From Oscillospiraceae bacterium (lineage in GTDB: Bacteria > Bacillota > Clostridia > Oscillospirales > Oscillospiraceae): a DNA stretch of 20,800 bases. Within the stretch, counting starts at the first letter, position 1; the number at the start of each line of letters is the position of its first letter. The stretch lies in assembly GCA_020025715.1 (NCBI GenBank), contig JAHHRQ010000029.1, positions 1-20,800 on the forward strand, read 5' to 3'. A program made the position numbers and the translations under genes. The notes beneath the pieces were generated by a model. It saw only the letters and a list, made by a program, of their open reading frames with translations, was not told the DNA's origin and did no database searches. Shown piece by piece: positions 1 to 7,476 of the stretch.

Positions 1-1985
1 CACACAAGGAAAAGCTTTTCCTTTGCACGGGTAAGGGCAACGTAGCACAGGCGGCGCTCTTCTTCCATTTCATCCGGTTCACCTATAACCTTAATGCCGG
101 GGAAAATGCCCTCTTCCATACCGCTTATAAATACAGTTGGGAATTCAAGACCCTTGGCGCTGTGCATGGTCATCATAACAACGCAGTCAGCGTCTGAGTC
201 ATAGTTATCAAGATCTGTATACAGAGCCACGTTTGCAAGATAGCCTTCCAGAGTTACATCGCCGGAGGTCTTAATGTATTCAATAATGCTGGTTTTAAGC
301 TCCTTTACGTTCTCGGCTCTGTCTGCGTCCTTTTCATCGTCGGACATTTCCAGCATGGTGAGATAGCCGGTTTTAAAAACAAGTTCATCGAAAAGCTCAT
401 CCGGGCTGTGGTTCTCACTGAAGCTTCGCAGCTCTTTAATCATATTTGCAAACTGGCGCAGTTTAATAGCGGATCTTTGAAGCTCCGGGTAAAAGTCTGC
501 GGAATCTGCAATTTCAAAAAGGCTTTTATGCTCTCGGGATGCAATAATACTGAGATTATCCACGGTCTTTGCGCCTATACCTCTGGGAGGTGAATTTATA
601 ATTCTGAGAAGTCTCAAATCGTCAGAGGGAACGGCAATCAGGTTTAAGTATGAAAGTACATCCTTAATTTCGGCTCTGTCAAAGAAACGGTTACCGCCGA
701 TTACACGGTAGGGGATGCCTGCCCGCTTAAAGGCAAATTCAAGCTGGCTTGACTGAGCGTTCATTCTGTATAATACCGCATGGTCGCGGAAATTTGCACC
801 CTGACCGTAATTTGCCATTATGGTAGATGCAATGTACTGAGCCTCTTCGTTTTCGTTGTCAGCTACATAAAGCTTCAGCTTATCGCCGGTTCCGTTGTTT
901 GTCCACAGCTCCTTGCCTTTGCGGCCCGCATTGTTGCGGATGACAGAGTTTGCGGCATTCAAAATGTGCTCAGTGGAGCGGTAGTTCTGCTCAAGGCGAA
1001 TGGTGCGGCAGTTTTTATACTGGCTTTCAAAAGAGAGAATGTTCTCTATTGTTGCGCCTCTGAACTTATAAATACTCTGGTCATCATCACCCACAACACA
1101 GATATTGCCCCAGCCTCCGGCAAGGATAGAGGCCAGCAGGTACTGGAGGTGGTTTGTGTCCTGATACTCGTCTATAAGCACATAGCGGAAACGCTTCTGC
1201 CAGTACTTTCTCACTTCCTCATGCTCTTGCAAAAGCTTTACGGTAAAGGAAATAAGGTCGTCAAAGTCCATTGCATCGGCAGAGAACAGACGACGCATAT
1301 ATTCGGCGTAAATTTCAGCCATTTTCTTTTTACGCATGTCAAAGGCAGCTTCTGCATCCTTTAAATATTCCTGCGGGCCTATCTGGGCATCCTTAGCGGA
1401 GCTTATGGAATTAAGGACGCTTCTGGGCTTAAATACCTTATCGTCAAGACCCATATCCTTAATAATACGCTTTAAAAGGCTTAGGCTGTCTGAGGTATCA
1501 TAAATGGAAAAGCTGCTTGAAAAGCCCAGTTTTTCAGCGTCACGTCTTAAAATTCTGACGCAGGCAGAGTGAAAGGTGCATGCCCATATATCATCACCGG
1601 CAGAACCCAGCATATTTTGAAGCCTTGCTTTCAGCTCGTCTGCTGCTTTATTTGTAAAGGTAATGGCGAGAATACGCCAAGGCTCAACAGGCTCAAGAGC
1701 TGCAAAAGGTGCTGCATCGGGAGACTTTGATTTAAGGGCTTTCAGCATATTTTCGTCGGCGTTAAATGGCAGTTCTGTGCTGTCACTGCCTCTGCCGTAT
1801 TTTAAAAGGTTTGCGATGCGGTTTATTAACACTGTGGTCTTGCCGCTTCCGGCTCCGGCCAGTATCAGCAGCGGCCCCTCCGTGGCCAGTACCGCTTCGC
1901 GCTGCATATTGTTTAAATTCTTAAATTCTTCGCCTATATACGCTTTTCGTGCTTTGGCGAACTCGTTTTCAAATGTATTAGTCAT
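1..1985 (-). CDS. pcrA: PcrA/UvrD-type ATP-dependent 3'-5' DNA helicase, C-terminus cut by the window edge
   Basis: Superfamily 1 helicase that unwinds DNA with ATP in repair, plasmid replication and transcription-replication conflict. Reading the minus strand from ATG at 1985 gives 661 codons without a stop, running off position 1. Visible motifs: Walker A GAGSGKT (residues 44-50), motif Ia ITFTNKAA, the TFHS segment, Walker B DEYQDT, motif III GDDDQSIYKFRGA, motif IV QNYRST, motif V MHSAKGLEFP and motif VI CYVALTRAKE near the edge. PcrA is usually about 720-760 residues, so roughly 60-100 residues are missing here. Residues about 63-100 form a Ser/Pro/Ala-rich stretch between Walker A and motif Ia that classical PcrA lacks. 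No Shine-Dalgarno sequence precedes the ATG; the upstream DNA is AT-rich. Rep and UvrD are close relatives, but PcrA is the expected form in this phylum. Confidence 0.93.
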   Translation of the reverse strand, partial: MTNTFENEFAKARKAYIGEEFKNLNNMQREAVLATEGPLLILAGAGSGKTTVLINRIANLLKYGRGSDSTELPFNADENMLKALKSKSPDAAPFAALEPVEPWRILAITFTNKAADELKARLQNMLGSAGDDIWACTFHSACVRILRRDAEKLGFSSSFSIYDTSDSLSLLKRIIKDMGLDDKVFKPRSVLNSISSAKDAQIGPQEYLKDAEAAFDMRKKKMAEIYAEYMRRLFSADAMDFDDLISFTVKLLQEHEEVRKYWQKRFRYVLIDEYQDTNHLQYLLASILAGGWGNICVVGDDDQSIYKFRGATIENILSFESQYKNCRTIRLEQNYRSTEHILNAANSVIRNNAGRKGKELWTNNGTGDKLKLYVADNENEEAQYIASTIMANYGQGANFRDHAVLYRMNAQSSQLEFAFKRAGIPYRVIGGNRFFDRAEIKDVLSYLNLIAVPSDDLRLLRIINSPPRGIGAKTVDNLSIIASREHKSLFEIADSADFYPELQRSAIKLRQFANMIKELRSFSENHSPDELFDELVFKTGYLTMLEMSDDEKDADRAENVKELKTSIIEYIKTSGDVTLEGYLANVALYTDLDNYDSDADCVVMMTMHSAKGLEFPTVFISGMEEGIFPGIKVIGEPDEMEEERRLCYVALTRAKEKLFLV

Positions 1986-2084
1986 AAATTTTATATTAAC
2001 ATAAAGTATATATTTCTACAAGATTCAAATTTCTGCGTTAATTTTCAAAAAGAAACAAAAAAGAAACAAAATCATCAAAAAAGA

Positions 2085-2114
2085 TTGACAAAAGATGTAA
2101 AGATGGTTTATATT
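2085..2114 (+). promoter_or_regulatory. Predicted SigA-type promoter of the GH25 gene
   Basis: The -35 box TTGACA (2085-2090) is a consensus match. It is followed after 18 bp by TATATT (2109-2114), or after 17 bp by TTATAT (2108-2113). Transcription would start near 2121, giving a leader of about 70 nt before the ATG at 2192. An A-rich tract with two copies of an AAGAAACAAAA-like unit lies just upstream (about 2049-2072) and could act as an UP element. Confidence 0.7.
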
Positions 2115-2145
2115 GTAAACAGGTGCAGCATGACCTTATAAGTAC

Positions 2146-2168
2146 CGCCCGTTTAAAATAATCGGGCG
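2146..2168 (+). other. Hairpin in the 5' leader of the GH25 mRNA
   Basis: CGCCCG (2146-2151) and CGGGCG (2163-2168) are perfect complements separated by an 11-nt AT-rich loop. The hairpin sits between the predicted promoter and the weak purine-rich ribosome binding site at about 2176-2184. No T-run follows, so it is not a terminator. It may stabilise the mRNA or be a small regulatory element. Confidence 0.5.
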
Positions 2169-2191
2169 CTCGAAAGAAGAGAGAAAAATCC

Positions 2192-3904
2192 ATGAAAAAC
2201 TTTTTTAAGAAGCTTTGGGCGATTCTGACCGACCCTAAAAATGAGAAAGCTGTTCTGATTACTCTGCCCTGCATTGCAGTTCTGGTGGCAGCTCTTATCC
2301 TGACTCCCAGTCTTATAAAGATTTCAAGACACGAGCCGGTTAAAAAGGATAATCAGATTTCAATTAACACAAATACCAATGATAAGGGCAGTGCAGACAA
2401 ACTTGCCCCGAAATCAAAGGAAACTCCGGCAGCAAAGGATGATAAAGTTCCCCAGACTTCTCCTGAAGTAAGCAAAAAGCAGGATGGAGATAAGGACAGC
2501 AAGACTCCTGACAAAAAGCCTGCCAAGGATAAGGGCACTAAACCCGAAAGCGGCAAAAAGCCCGAGTCAAAGCCAACACCCGCATCTAAGCCGACTTCTA
2601 AACCTACACCCAAGCCAACTCCCGCTCCTACTCCTAAACCCACGCCCAAGCCCAGTCATAATCCCGATTATGAGAAGCCTTATGACGGCGGCCCTGTGGA
2701 GCATGTTGAGATTGAGAATGTAGCAGATGTAATCACCATTATTGATGATACTGAGCTTCCCTACGAGGAACAGGTTGAAACAAGTGCACCTTCAGCCCCG
2801 GTTGAGCTTGATATTGAAGTCATTGAAACTCCCGCAGAGGCACAGGGACAGGATAATATTATAATCGATGAAACTCCGGTTCTTGATGCAAATGGAAACC
2901 AGACCTATAAATACACTGTAAATCTGGGCCCCAACGGAAGAATTCTTCTCCGTGACAGCGGTGAAGAGAGCGAAGTTTATCCCGTTGATGAGGACGGAGA
3001 CGGTGAAATCGACTACGGCGAATATTTCCTTGTTCCCTCCACTCCCGAAGAGGGCACCGAGTCCGGTCTTACCGCTGAGGGCTATTATGTAAGCGAGAGT
3101 TTGTATAACGCTGATAATACTCCGGTAGAAAAATACGACATTACCGCCGAACCTGTAATGGATTCCGTAAGCCGCCGTGTGGGCTGGCAGGAAAATGACG
3201 GCAGAATGTATTATTATAATGAAGACGGAGAAACCGTTAAGGGTCTTAAAAAGATTGACGGTGTACTGTACTACTTTGATCAGAACGGCGTAAAGGCATC
3301 TTCTTTGGGTATTGATGTGTCCTCATGGGATGAGGAAATTAACTGGCAGGCTGTAAAGGCACAGGGTATTGATTATGCAATAATCCGTGTTGGCGGCCGC
3401 GGCTGGGAGAGCGGAAAAGTCTATAATGACACCATGTATAAAAATTACATGAAAGGTGCCAAAGCCGCAGGTCTTAAAGTAGGTGTTTACTTCTACTCTA
3501 CTGCCGTAAATGAGAGAGAAGCCGTTGAAGAGGCAAGCTTCACATTACAGCGGCTTAACGGACAGAAAATTGATCTGCCGGTATTCATTGACATGGAGTA
3601 CTCCGGTGACAGACCCAACGGCAGAGCCGATAATCTCACTCCCGAAGAGAGAACCGACATAATAAATGCTTTCTGTGAGACTGTTGAAAACAGCGGTTAC
3701 AGAGCAGGCGTATACTCCGGCCAGAACTTCTTCCATGACGAAATTCAGCTGGACAGAGTAAACAGATACTATACATGGCTTGCAAGTTACACTGAAAATA
3801 ACCGTCTGCCTGACTTCCGCGGACGTTATGACATGTGGCAGTTCACAAGCTCCGGCAGCATAAACGGCATTGAAGCCGATGTTGACCTTAACGTTATATT
3901 CTGA
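2192..3904 (+). CDS. Membrane-anchored GH25 family lysozyme (muramidase) with choline-binding-type repeats
   Basis: Predicted to cleave the MurNAc-GlcNAc beta-1,4 bond of peptidoglycan outside the cell. The 570-residue protein has in order: a short basic N-terminus; one membrane segment (about 21-42), probably an uncleaved anchor; a Lys/Ser/Asp-rich tether; a KPTP-type proline-rich linker (about 126-154); an acidic region (about 160-325); two aromatic cell-wall-binding-like repeats (about 331-370); and the GH25 barrel (about 371-570). Likely catalytic acids are D375 in GIDVSSW, D467 and E469 in DMEYS, and D563 or D565 near the C-terminus. Residues 266-277 fit the 12-residue EF-hand calcium loop exactly. 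The gene stands alone between its own promoter and a terminator, so it is probably a housekeeping remodelling enzyme rather than a phage endolysin; no phage genes are near. Enzymatic family is secure; substrate and role are inferred. Confidence 0.93.
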   Translation: MKNFFKKLWAILTDPKNEKAVLITLPCIAVLVAALILTPSLIKISRHEPVKKDNQISINTNTNDKGSADKLAPKSKETPAAKDDKVPQTSPEVSKKQDGDKDSKTPDKKPAKDKGTKPESGKKPESKPTPASKPTSKPTPKPTPAPTPKPTPKPSHNPDYEKPYDGGPVEHVEIENVADVITIIDDTELPYEEQVETSAPSAPVELDIEVIETPAEAQGQDNIIIDETPVLDANGNQTYKYTVNLGPNGRILLRDSGEESEVYPVDEDGDGEIDYGEYFLVPSTPEEGTESGLTAEGYYVSESLYNADNTPVEKYDITAEPVMDSVSRRVGWQENDGRMYYYNEDGETVKGLKKIDGVLYYFDQNGVKASSLGIDVSSWDEEINWQAVKAQGIDYAIIRVGGRGWESGKVYNDTMYKNYMKGAKAAGLKVGVYFYSTAVNEREAVEEASFTLQRLNGQKIDLPVFIDMEYSGDRPNGRADNLTPEERTDIINAFCETVENSGYRAGVYSGQNFFHDEIQLDRVNRYYTWLASYTENNRLPDFRGRYDMWQFTSSGSINGIEADVDLNVIF

Positions 3905-3917
3905 TATTTTAGCTTTA

Positions 3918-3955
3918 AAACAGGGCAGATAGCATAAAATCTGCCCTGTTTTTTT
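3918..3955 (+). terminator. Intrinsic terminator of the GH25 gene
   Basis: A perfect 13-bp stem, AAACAGGGCAGAT (3918-3930) with ATCTGCCCTGTTT (3939-3951), has an 8-nt loop. The run of T at 3949-3955 completes a textbook Rho-independent terminator 13 bp after the stop codon. Confidence 0.93.
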
Positions 3956-4004
3956 CTTACTTTACAAATTGTGTCTATTTTATTAACAAAAAGTCTGCTT
4001 TTTC

Positions 4005-4033
4005 TTGACTATGTAAAAGTCCTGTGTTATGGT
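4005..4033 (+). promoter_or_regulatory. Predicted promoter of the antiporter gene
   Basis: TTGACT (4005-4010) and TATGGT (4028-4033) are separated by 17 bp. The -35 box is strong and the -10 box is a partial match. Transcription would begin near 4040, leaving a leader of about 54 nt before the start codon at 4094. Confidence 0.55.
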
Positions 4034-4054
4034 AAAAAAGATTGAGAAATAGAA

Positions 4055-4080
4055 AGACGTAGGTTTTATCGTCTGAAACC
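4055..4080 (+). promoter_or_regulatory. Interleaved complementary arms in the antiporter leader (pseudoknot-like or switching)
   Basis: Arm A is AGACG (4055-4059) with CGTCT (4070-4074). Arm B is GGTTT (4062-4066) with AAACC (4076-4080). The arms alternate A-B-A-B, the order of an H-type pseudoknot, and the last arm abuts the Shine-Dalgarno GGGAGG at 4081-4086. Linkers are 2, 3 and 1 nt; the 1-nt linker may be too short for both stems to form together, so two alternative hairpins are equally possible. No known riboswitch class was recognised. Confidence 0.3.
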
Positions 4081-4093
4081 GGGAGGAAATTAA

Positions 4094-5407
4094 ATGAAAA
4101 AGAAAAACGCTAAGGCACTGCTCCCTATACTGGTATTTCTGCTTTTGTATCTGGGACTGGGCCTTATCTTTGAATATGGACTTAAAATTCCAATGGGATT
4201 TTATAATATTCCTATTATTATTGCCTTTCTTGTCGCAATACTGGTTGCCTGCCTGCAAAACAGAGCACTCAGCTTCAACAAGAAGCTTGAAATAATGGGG
4301 CAGGGAGTAGGGGATAAGAATATTATCACCATGCTTCTTATATTCCTCGTAGCAGGTGCTTTCGTAGGTGTTGTGGGTCGTTCAAGCGCTGAAAGCGTTG
4401 CGTACTTCATGCTCGCTTACATTCCCGGCCGCTTTGCTGTTGCAGTCCTCTTTATAGTTGCCTGCTTTGTCTCTACTGCTATGGGAACAAGCGTAGGAAC
4501 TATAACACTTCTTACTCCTATTGCAGTAAGTGTTGCAGAAGTTTCCGGTTTCAGCGTGCCTCTCTGCGTCGGTACTGTTATGGGCGGCGCAATGTTCGGA
4601 GATAACCTTTCCTTTATTTCTGATACCACCATTGCTGCCTGCAACGGTCAGGGATGTGAGATGAAGGATAAGTTCAGAGAAAACCTCGGAATTGCTGTTC
4701 CTGCCGCACTTGTAACTCTTGCAATCATTCTGGTTCTCTCCTTTAATACCGAAATACACCCCATGGATCCTCAGCCTTATAACCTCCTTCAGATACTGCC
4801 TTATGTGCTTGTTCTCATAGGCGGAATAATCGGCATAAACGTTTTTGTAGTTTTGCTGATTGGTATAGTTTCCGGATCAATAATAATGCTTGCCACCGGT
4901 CACACCGCAGCTGTTGACCTTCTTGCAAATATGGGTTCCGGTTCCGCTGGCATGTTCGAGACATGCATGGTAGCTGTTCTGGTTGCAGCTATGTGCGCTC
5001 TTATCCGCGAATACGGCGGTTTTGAGTCTCTGCTGGCATTTATCCGCCGGGTATTTAAAGGCAGAAAGGCCGGACAGCTTGGAATGGGTATGCTTGTCTG
5101 CGTTATGGACATTGCAACTGCCAATAATACTGTTGCAATAGTTATGGCAAACCCCATTGCCAAGGAAATGAGCGAGGAATATAGCATCAGCCCGAGAAAG
5201 GCTGCTTCACTGCTGGATACCTTCTCATGTGTATCTCAGGGGGTTATTCCTTACGGTGCTCAGATGCTGGTTGCAATTTCGGCCGCTTCAAGCCTCGGCT
5301 TTCAGGTTTCTGCATTCCAGATAATGCCTTATCTGCTTTACCCTTATCTGCTGCTTGTCAGCTCTCTTCTTTATATCTTTATTTTCGACAAGAGAAATTC
5401 CAAATAA
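4094..5407 (+). CDS. NhaC-family Na+/H+ antiporter
   Basis: Integral membrane transporter expected to export Na+ in exchange for H+, for pH and sodium homeostasis. The 437-residue product is hydrophobic throughout, with about ten or more membrane segments. It carries the family's hallmark blocks: TAMGTSVGTITLLTPIA (about 128-144) and GAMFGDNLSFISDTTIAA (about 165-182). A related second half includes a TANNTVAIVMANPIAKE block and a later DTFSCVSQGVIPYGAQ block. The start is fixed by GGGAGG (4081-4086), 7 bp upstream. The gene has its own promoter and terminator and no partner genes. NhaC-family members also include lactate/malate-sodium exchangers (MleN type) and some predicted amino-acid transporters, so ion specificity is not certain from sequence. 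Confidence 0.85.
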   Translation: MKKKNAKALLPILVFLLLYLGLGLIFEYGLKIPMGFYNIPIIIAFLVAILVACLQNRALSFNKKLEIMGQGVGDKNIITMLLIFLVAGAFVGVVGRSSAESVAYFMLAYIPGRFAVAVLFIVACFVSTAMGTSVGTITLLTPIAVSVAEVSGFSVPLCVGTVMGGAMFGDNLSFISDTTIAACNGQGCEMKDKFRENLGIAVPAALVTLAIILVLSFNTEIHPMDPQPYNLLQILPYVLVLIGGIIGINVFVVLLIGIVSGSIIMLATGHTAAVDLLANMGSGSAGMFETCMVAVLVAAMCALIREYGGFESLLAFIRRVFKGRKAGQLGMGMLVCVMDIATANNTVAIVMANPIAKEMSEEYSISPRKAASLLDTFSCVSQGVIPYGAQMLVAISAASSLGFQVSAFQIMPYLLYPYLLLVSSLLYIFIFDKRNSK

Positions 5408-5419
5408 AAGACAAAAATT

Positions 5420-5454
5420 AAGGAAGCCCCGAATTTCGGGGCTTCCTTTTTATA
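5420..5454. terminator. Bidirectional intrinsic terminator between convergent genes
   Basis: AAGGAAGCCCCGAA (5420-5433) pairs with TTCGGGGCTTCCTT (5435-5448). On the plus strand it is followed by a T-rich tail (5447-5452). On the minus strand it is followed by AATTTTTGTC. It can therefore end both the antiporter transcript and the oppositely oriented isomerase/aldolase operon, whose last stop lies at 5469. Confidence 0.9.
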
Positions 5455-5468
5455 TTCGCTAAAAAATG

Positions 5469-6134
5469 TCAGTAGCCGGTTCTGCTGCTGTCAGGCTGAC
5501 CGTAACCTTTGAATTTTTCCAAAACCTTTTCCATTTGTTCGTGATTGAGTATATTAGGCTTGCCTATGCACATGGCCTGATACTGGAGCTTTGCGACGTA
5601 TTCAAGATTATTTGCAAGGCTGAATGCACTTCTTATATCTTTGCCGCAGGTAACAATACCGTGATTTGCGAGCAGAACTGCATTGGAATCGCCGCAAACT
5701 TTTATAGCCTTTTCTGCAAGCTCAACGGTGCCGAAGGTGCAGTAAGGGGCGCAGGGAACAGTGTCGGTGTTGGCGTCTCCTATAACATAGTGCACGGCAC
5801 GGATAGGCTGCCCAAGAACTGCAAAAGTGGTGCAGTAAACGGAATGAGTATGAACAACGGCACGGGCCTCAGGCTTATTTTTATAAAAAATTGTGTGCAG
5901 TGCCCATTCGCTGGATGGTTTGCGATTGCCGTCAACTATATTTGCTTCAAGATCAGTTACAACTACGTCCTCAGGCTTGGTTTCAAAATAATCTATGCCG
6001 GAGGGGCTTATAGCCATAAGCTTCTTTTCAGCATTATAAATACTTATATTACCGCTTGTTCCGGGGCAAAGGCCGGAGGCACTGAGCTTTTTACCGTATT
6101 CAACGATAAGTTCTCTTTCTTCCTGCATTAACAT
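5469..6134 (-). CDS. Class II (zinc-dependent) aldolase/adducin-family protein, probable 5-thio- or 5-deoxypentulose-1-phosphate aldolase
   Basis: Class II aldolases of the L-fuculose-1-phosphate type split a ketose-1-phosphate into dihydroxyacetone phosphate and an aldehyde. From the chosen start the protein is 221 residues, normal for the family. It shows GTSGNIS (25-31), SPSGID (43-48), SSEW with the likely catalytic E76, and the zinc ligands H95 and H97 (HTHS) and H158 (NHG). An upstream in-frame ATG at 6149 is possible, but GGAGG lies between the two ATGs and is correctly spaced (8 bp) only for the one at 6134. The gene follows the MtnA-like isomerase by about 17 bp. This pairing is known from the dihydroxyacetone phosphate shunt for 5'-methylthioadenosine and from 5-deoxyribose disposal, so the substrate is probably 5-methylthioribulose- or 5-deoxyribulose-1-phosphate. 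Alternative: a generic fuculose or rhamnulose phosphate aldolase. Confidence 0.88.
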   Translation of the reverse strand: MLMQEERELIVEYGKKLSASGLCPGTSGNISIYNAEKKLMAISPSGIDYFETKPEDVVVTDLEANIVDGNRKPSSEWALHTIFYKNKPEARAVVHTHSVYCTTFAVLGQPIRAVHYVIGDANTDTVPCAPYCTFGTVELAEKAIKVCGDSNAVLLANHGIVTCGKDIRSAFSLANNLEYVAKLQYQAMCIGKPNILNHEQMEKVLEKFKGYGQPDSSRTGY

Positions 6135-6151
6135 CGGGTATTCCTCCATAA

Positions 6152-7201
6152 TCAGTAAAACTTTTTTACTTCGCTGTCAAAGTATTTATTTAATGTATAG
6201 GGAACATAAACGCCCTTATCGGTTACAACGCCTGAAATCAGGTGGGGAGGAACTACATCAAAGGAGGGGTAAATGGCTTTTACCTCCGGAATGGTGTTCT
6301 TAATTCCCCGGTAGGAAAGAACCTGAGAGGGATCACGCATTTCAATAACTATATCGTCCTTGGATATTTTGTCTGCATCGGGAATACCGGTAACATAGTA
6401 GGGGATACCGAAATATTTTGCAAGAATTGCAATCTGGAAAGTACCGATTTTGTTAGCGATATGGCCGTCTCTTGCAATGGTATCAGCAGCAGAGGTGAAA
6501 ATATCGATGCCCTCTCTCTGCATGGAGTATGCAATCATGTTGTCGGTAACAACGGTAGTGTCAAAGCCCATTTCACCAAAGCAGCTGGAGGTAAGGCGGG
6601 CGCCCTGAAGATAGGGACGGGTTTCGGCGCAGAAAACGCGGAAATTCTTTCCGCTTTCTATTGCGGCTCGGATTACAGTACCGATAATGGTTTCTCCGAA
6701 GCACTGGGTCAGAATTGTACCGTTATTGGGGATAAGGTCACAAAGATAGTTGCCGACTATCTGCATGGTGCTGTAACGGCGGTTAAGTGATTCAACGGTT
6801 GTATCTACAATAGCCTGAATGGGGTCATTGCCGCTTTCGAGTGCAGCTTTGCCTACTTCGGCGCAGTGATAGGTTATCTGACCGTAACGGTTTGCGGTGG
6901 TAGGTCTTGCGTGAGCCAAATCGTATGCAGCCTGATTGATGAAAGCTATCTGCTTTGCTGCGCCTTTATCTTTTACCTGATATGCAGCCAGAGCCATACC
7001 CATACCGACGGCGGTATATGGGCCGGCGCTCTGAGTGACCATATCGGCAATAGCCTTAACGACTTCCTGATAACATTCACATTCAACAAATTTGCGCTCA
7101 GGGAAAATACGGCGGTCGAGAATTCTTACTTTACCGTTTTCATACCAAGCCACGTTCTCGTATTTGAGAAGGAAGGGCATATTCTTGTCCATTCTCTCCA
7201 T
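6152..7201 (-). CDS. mtnA: S-methyl-5-thioribose-1-phosphate isomerase (MtnA/eIF-2B alpha-like family)
   Basis: Isomerises an aldose-1-phosphate (5-methylthioribose-1-phosphate or 5-deoxyribose-1-phosphate) to the ketose for the aldolase encoded next. Numbering from the ATG at 7216, the catalytic Cys is C172 in LTQCFGE and the catalytic Asp is D245 in AADTIARDG, followed by the family's NKIGTFQIA block. The usual RGAPAIG loop near the N-terminus is replaced by SAGPYTAVG (63-71), so this is a divergent branch. An ATG at 7216 is in frame, but it has no ribosome binding site. AGGAG within codons 2-3 of that reading is 7 bp upstream of the ATG at 7201, which I therefore prefer (349 residues). The operon has its own promoter and no MtnK kinase, so the substrate may come directly from a nucleoside phosphorylase encoded elsewhere. 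Confidence 0.87.
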   Translation of the reverse strand: MERMDKNMPFLLKYENVAWYENGKVRILDRRIFPERKFVECECYQEVVKAIADMVTQSAGPYTAVGMGMALAAYQVKDKGAAKQIAFINQAAYDLAHARPTTANRYGQITYHCAEVGKAALESGNDPIQAIVDTTVESLNRRYSTMQIVGNYLCDLIPNNGTILTQCFGETIIGTVIRAAIESGKNFRVFCAETRPYLQGARLTSSCFGEMGFDTTVVTDNMIAYSMQREGIDIFTSAADTIARDGHIANKIGTFQIAILAKYFGIPYYVTGIPDADKISKDDIVIEMRDPSQVLSYRGIKNTIPEVKAIYPSFDVVPPHLISGVVTDKGVYVPYTLNKYFDSEVKKFY

Positions 7202-7241
7202 ATCTGCTCTCCTCATTTATAAAATAAATATCAGCTTGCAA

Positions 7242-7270
7242 ATAGTACGCCAATATTCAGCATAAGTCAA
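7242..7270 (-). promoter_or_regulatory. Predicted promoter of the isomerase/aldolase operon
   Basis: Read on the minus strand, TTGACT (7270-7265) and TACTAT (7247-7242) are separated by exactly 17 bp. The transcript would start near 7235, about 35 nt before the preferred ATG at 7201. Confidence 0.65.
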
Positions 7271-7428
7271 CACTCAAAGCCAATGATTAAACACTAATAC
7301 TAAACAAATACCCTCTAATTTAAAGAAAACGAGACAAATTGAAATAAAGAATTATGTAGAAAGTTCTTTCTTGTGAGCAGATAAAGAAGATAAATTTTAC
7401 GGTTAATGGAATTTGTTGTTTGAACGCC

Positions 7429-7445
7429 TTGCGGCATATCCGCAA
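7429..7445 (+). other. Inverted repeat upstream of the FliB-like gene
   Basis: TTGCGG (7429-7434) and CCGCAA (7440-7445) are perfect complements around CATAT. The repeat is 32 bp before the ATG at 7477 and overlaps a weak possible promoter (TTGCGG, 17 bp, TAAAAT at 7452-7457). It could be an operator or a small leader hairpin. The rest of the intergenic region 7271-7428 is AT-rich and shows nothing I can name. Confidence 0.35.
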
Positions 7446-7476
7446 AAGTGTTAAAATTTGGTCGGAGCGTGATATA

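Noticed and set aside
780..1364. 194-codon plus-strand frame
   Set aside because: It is antisense to the pcrA gene, whose helicase motifs are intact across the same bases.
2353..2649. Gly/Val-rich minus-strand frame of 98 codons
   Set aside because: It is the antisense of the KPTP linker of the GH25 lysozyme.
2192..3904. GH25 lysozyme as a phage endolysin, i.e. a prophage remnant
   Set aside because: There is no holin, integrase or structural gene, and the protein has a membrane anchor and long wall tether with its own promoter and terminator.
5466..6131. 221-codon plus-strand frame opposite the class II aldolase
   Set aside because: It mirrors the aldolase coding sequence, which has conserved zinc ligands; the plus-strand product has no recognisable domain or ribosome binding site.
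6242..6790. 182-codon plus-strand frame opposite the isomerase
   Set aside because: It is antisense to mtnA with its catalytic Cys and Asp in place.
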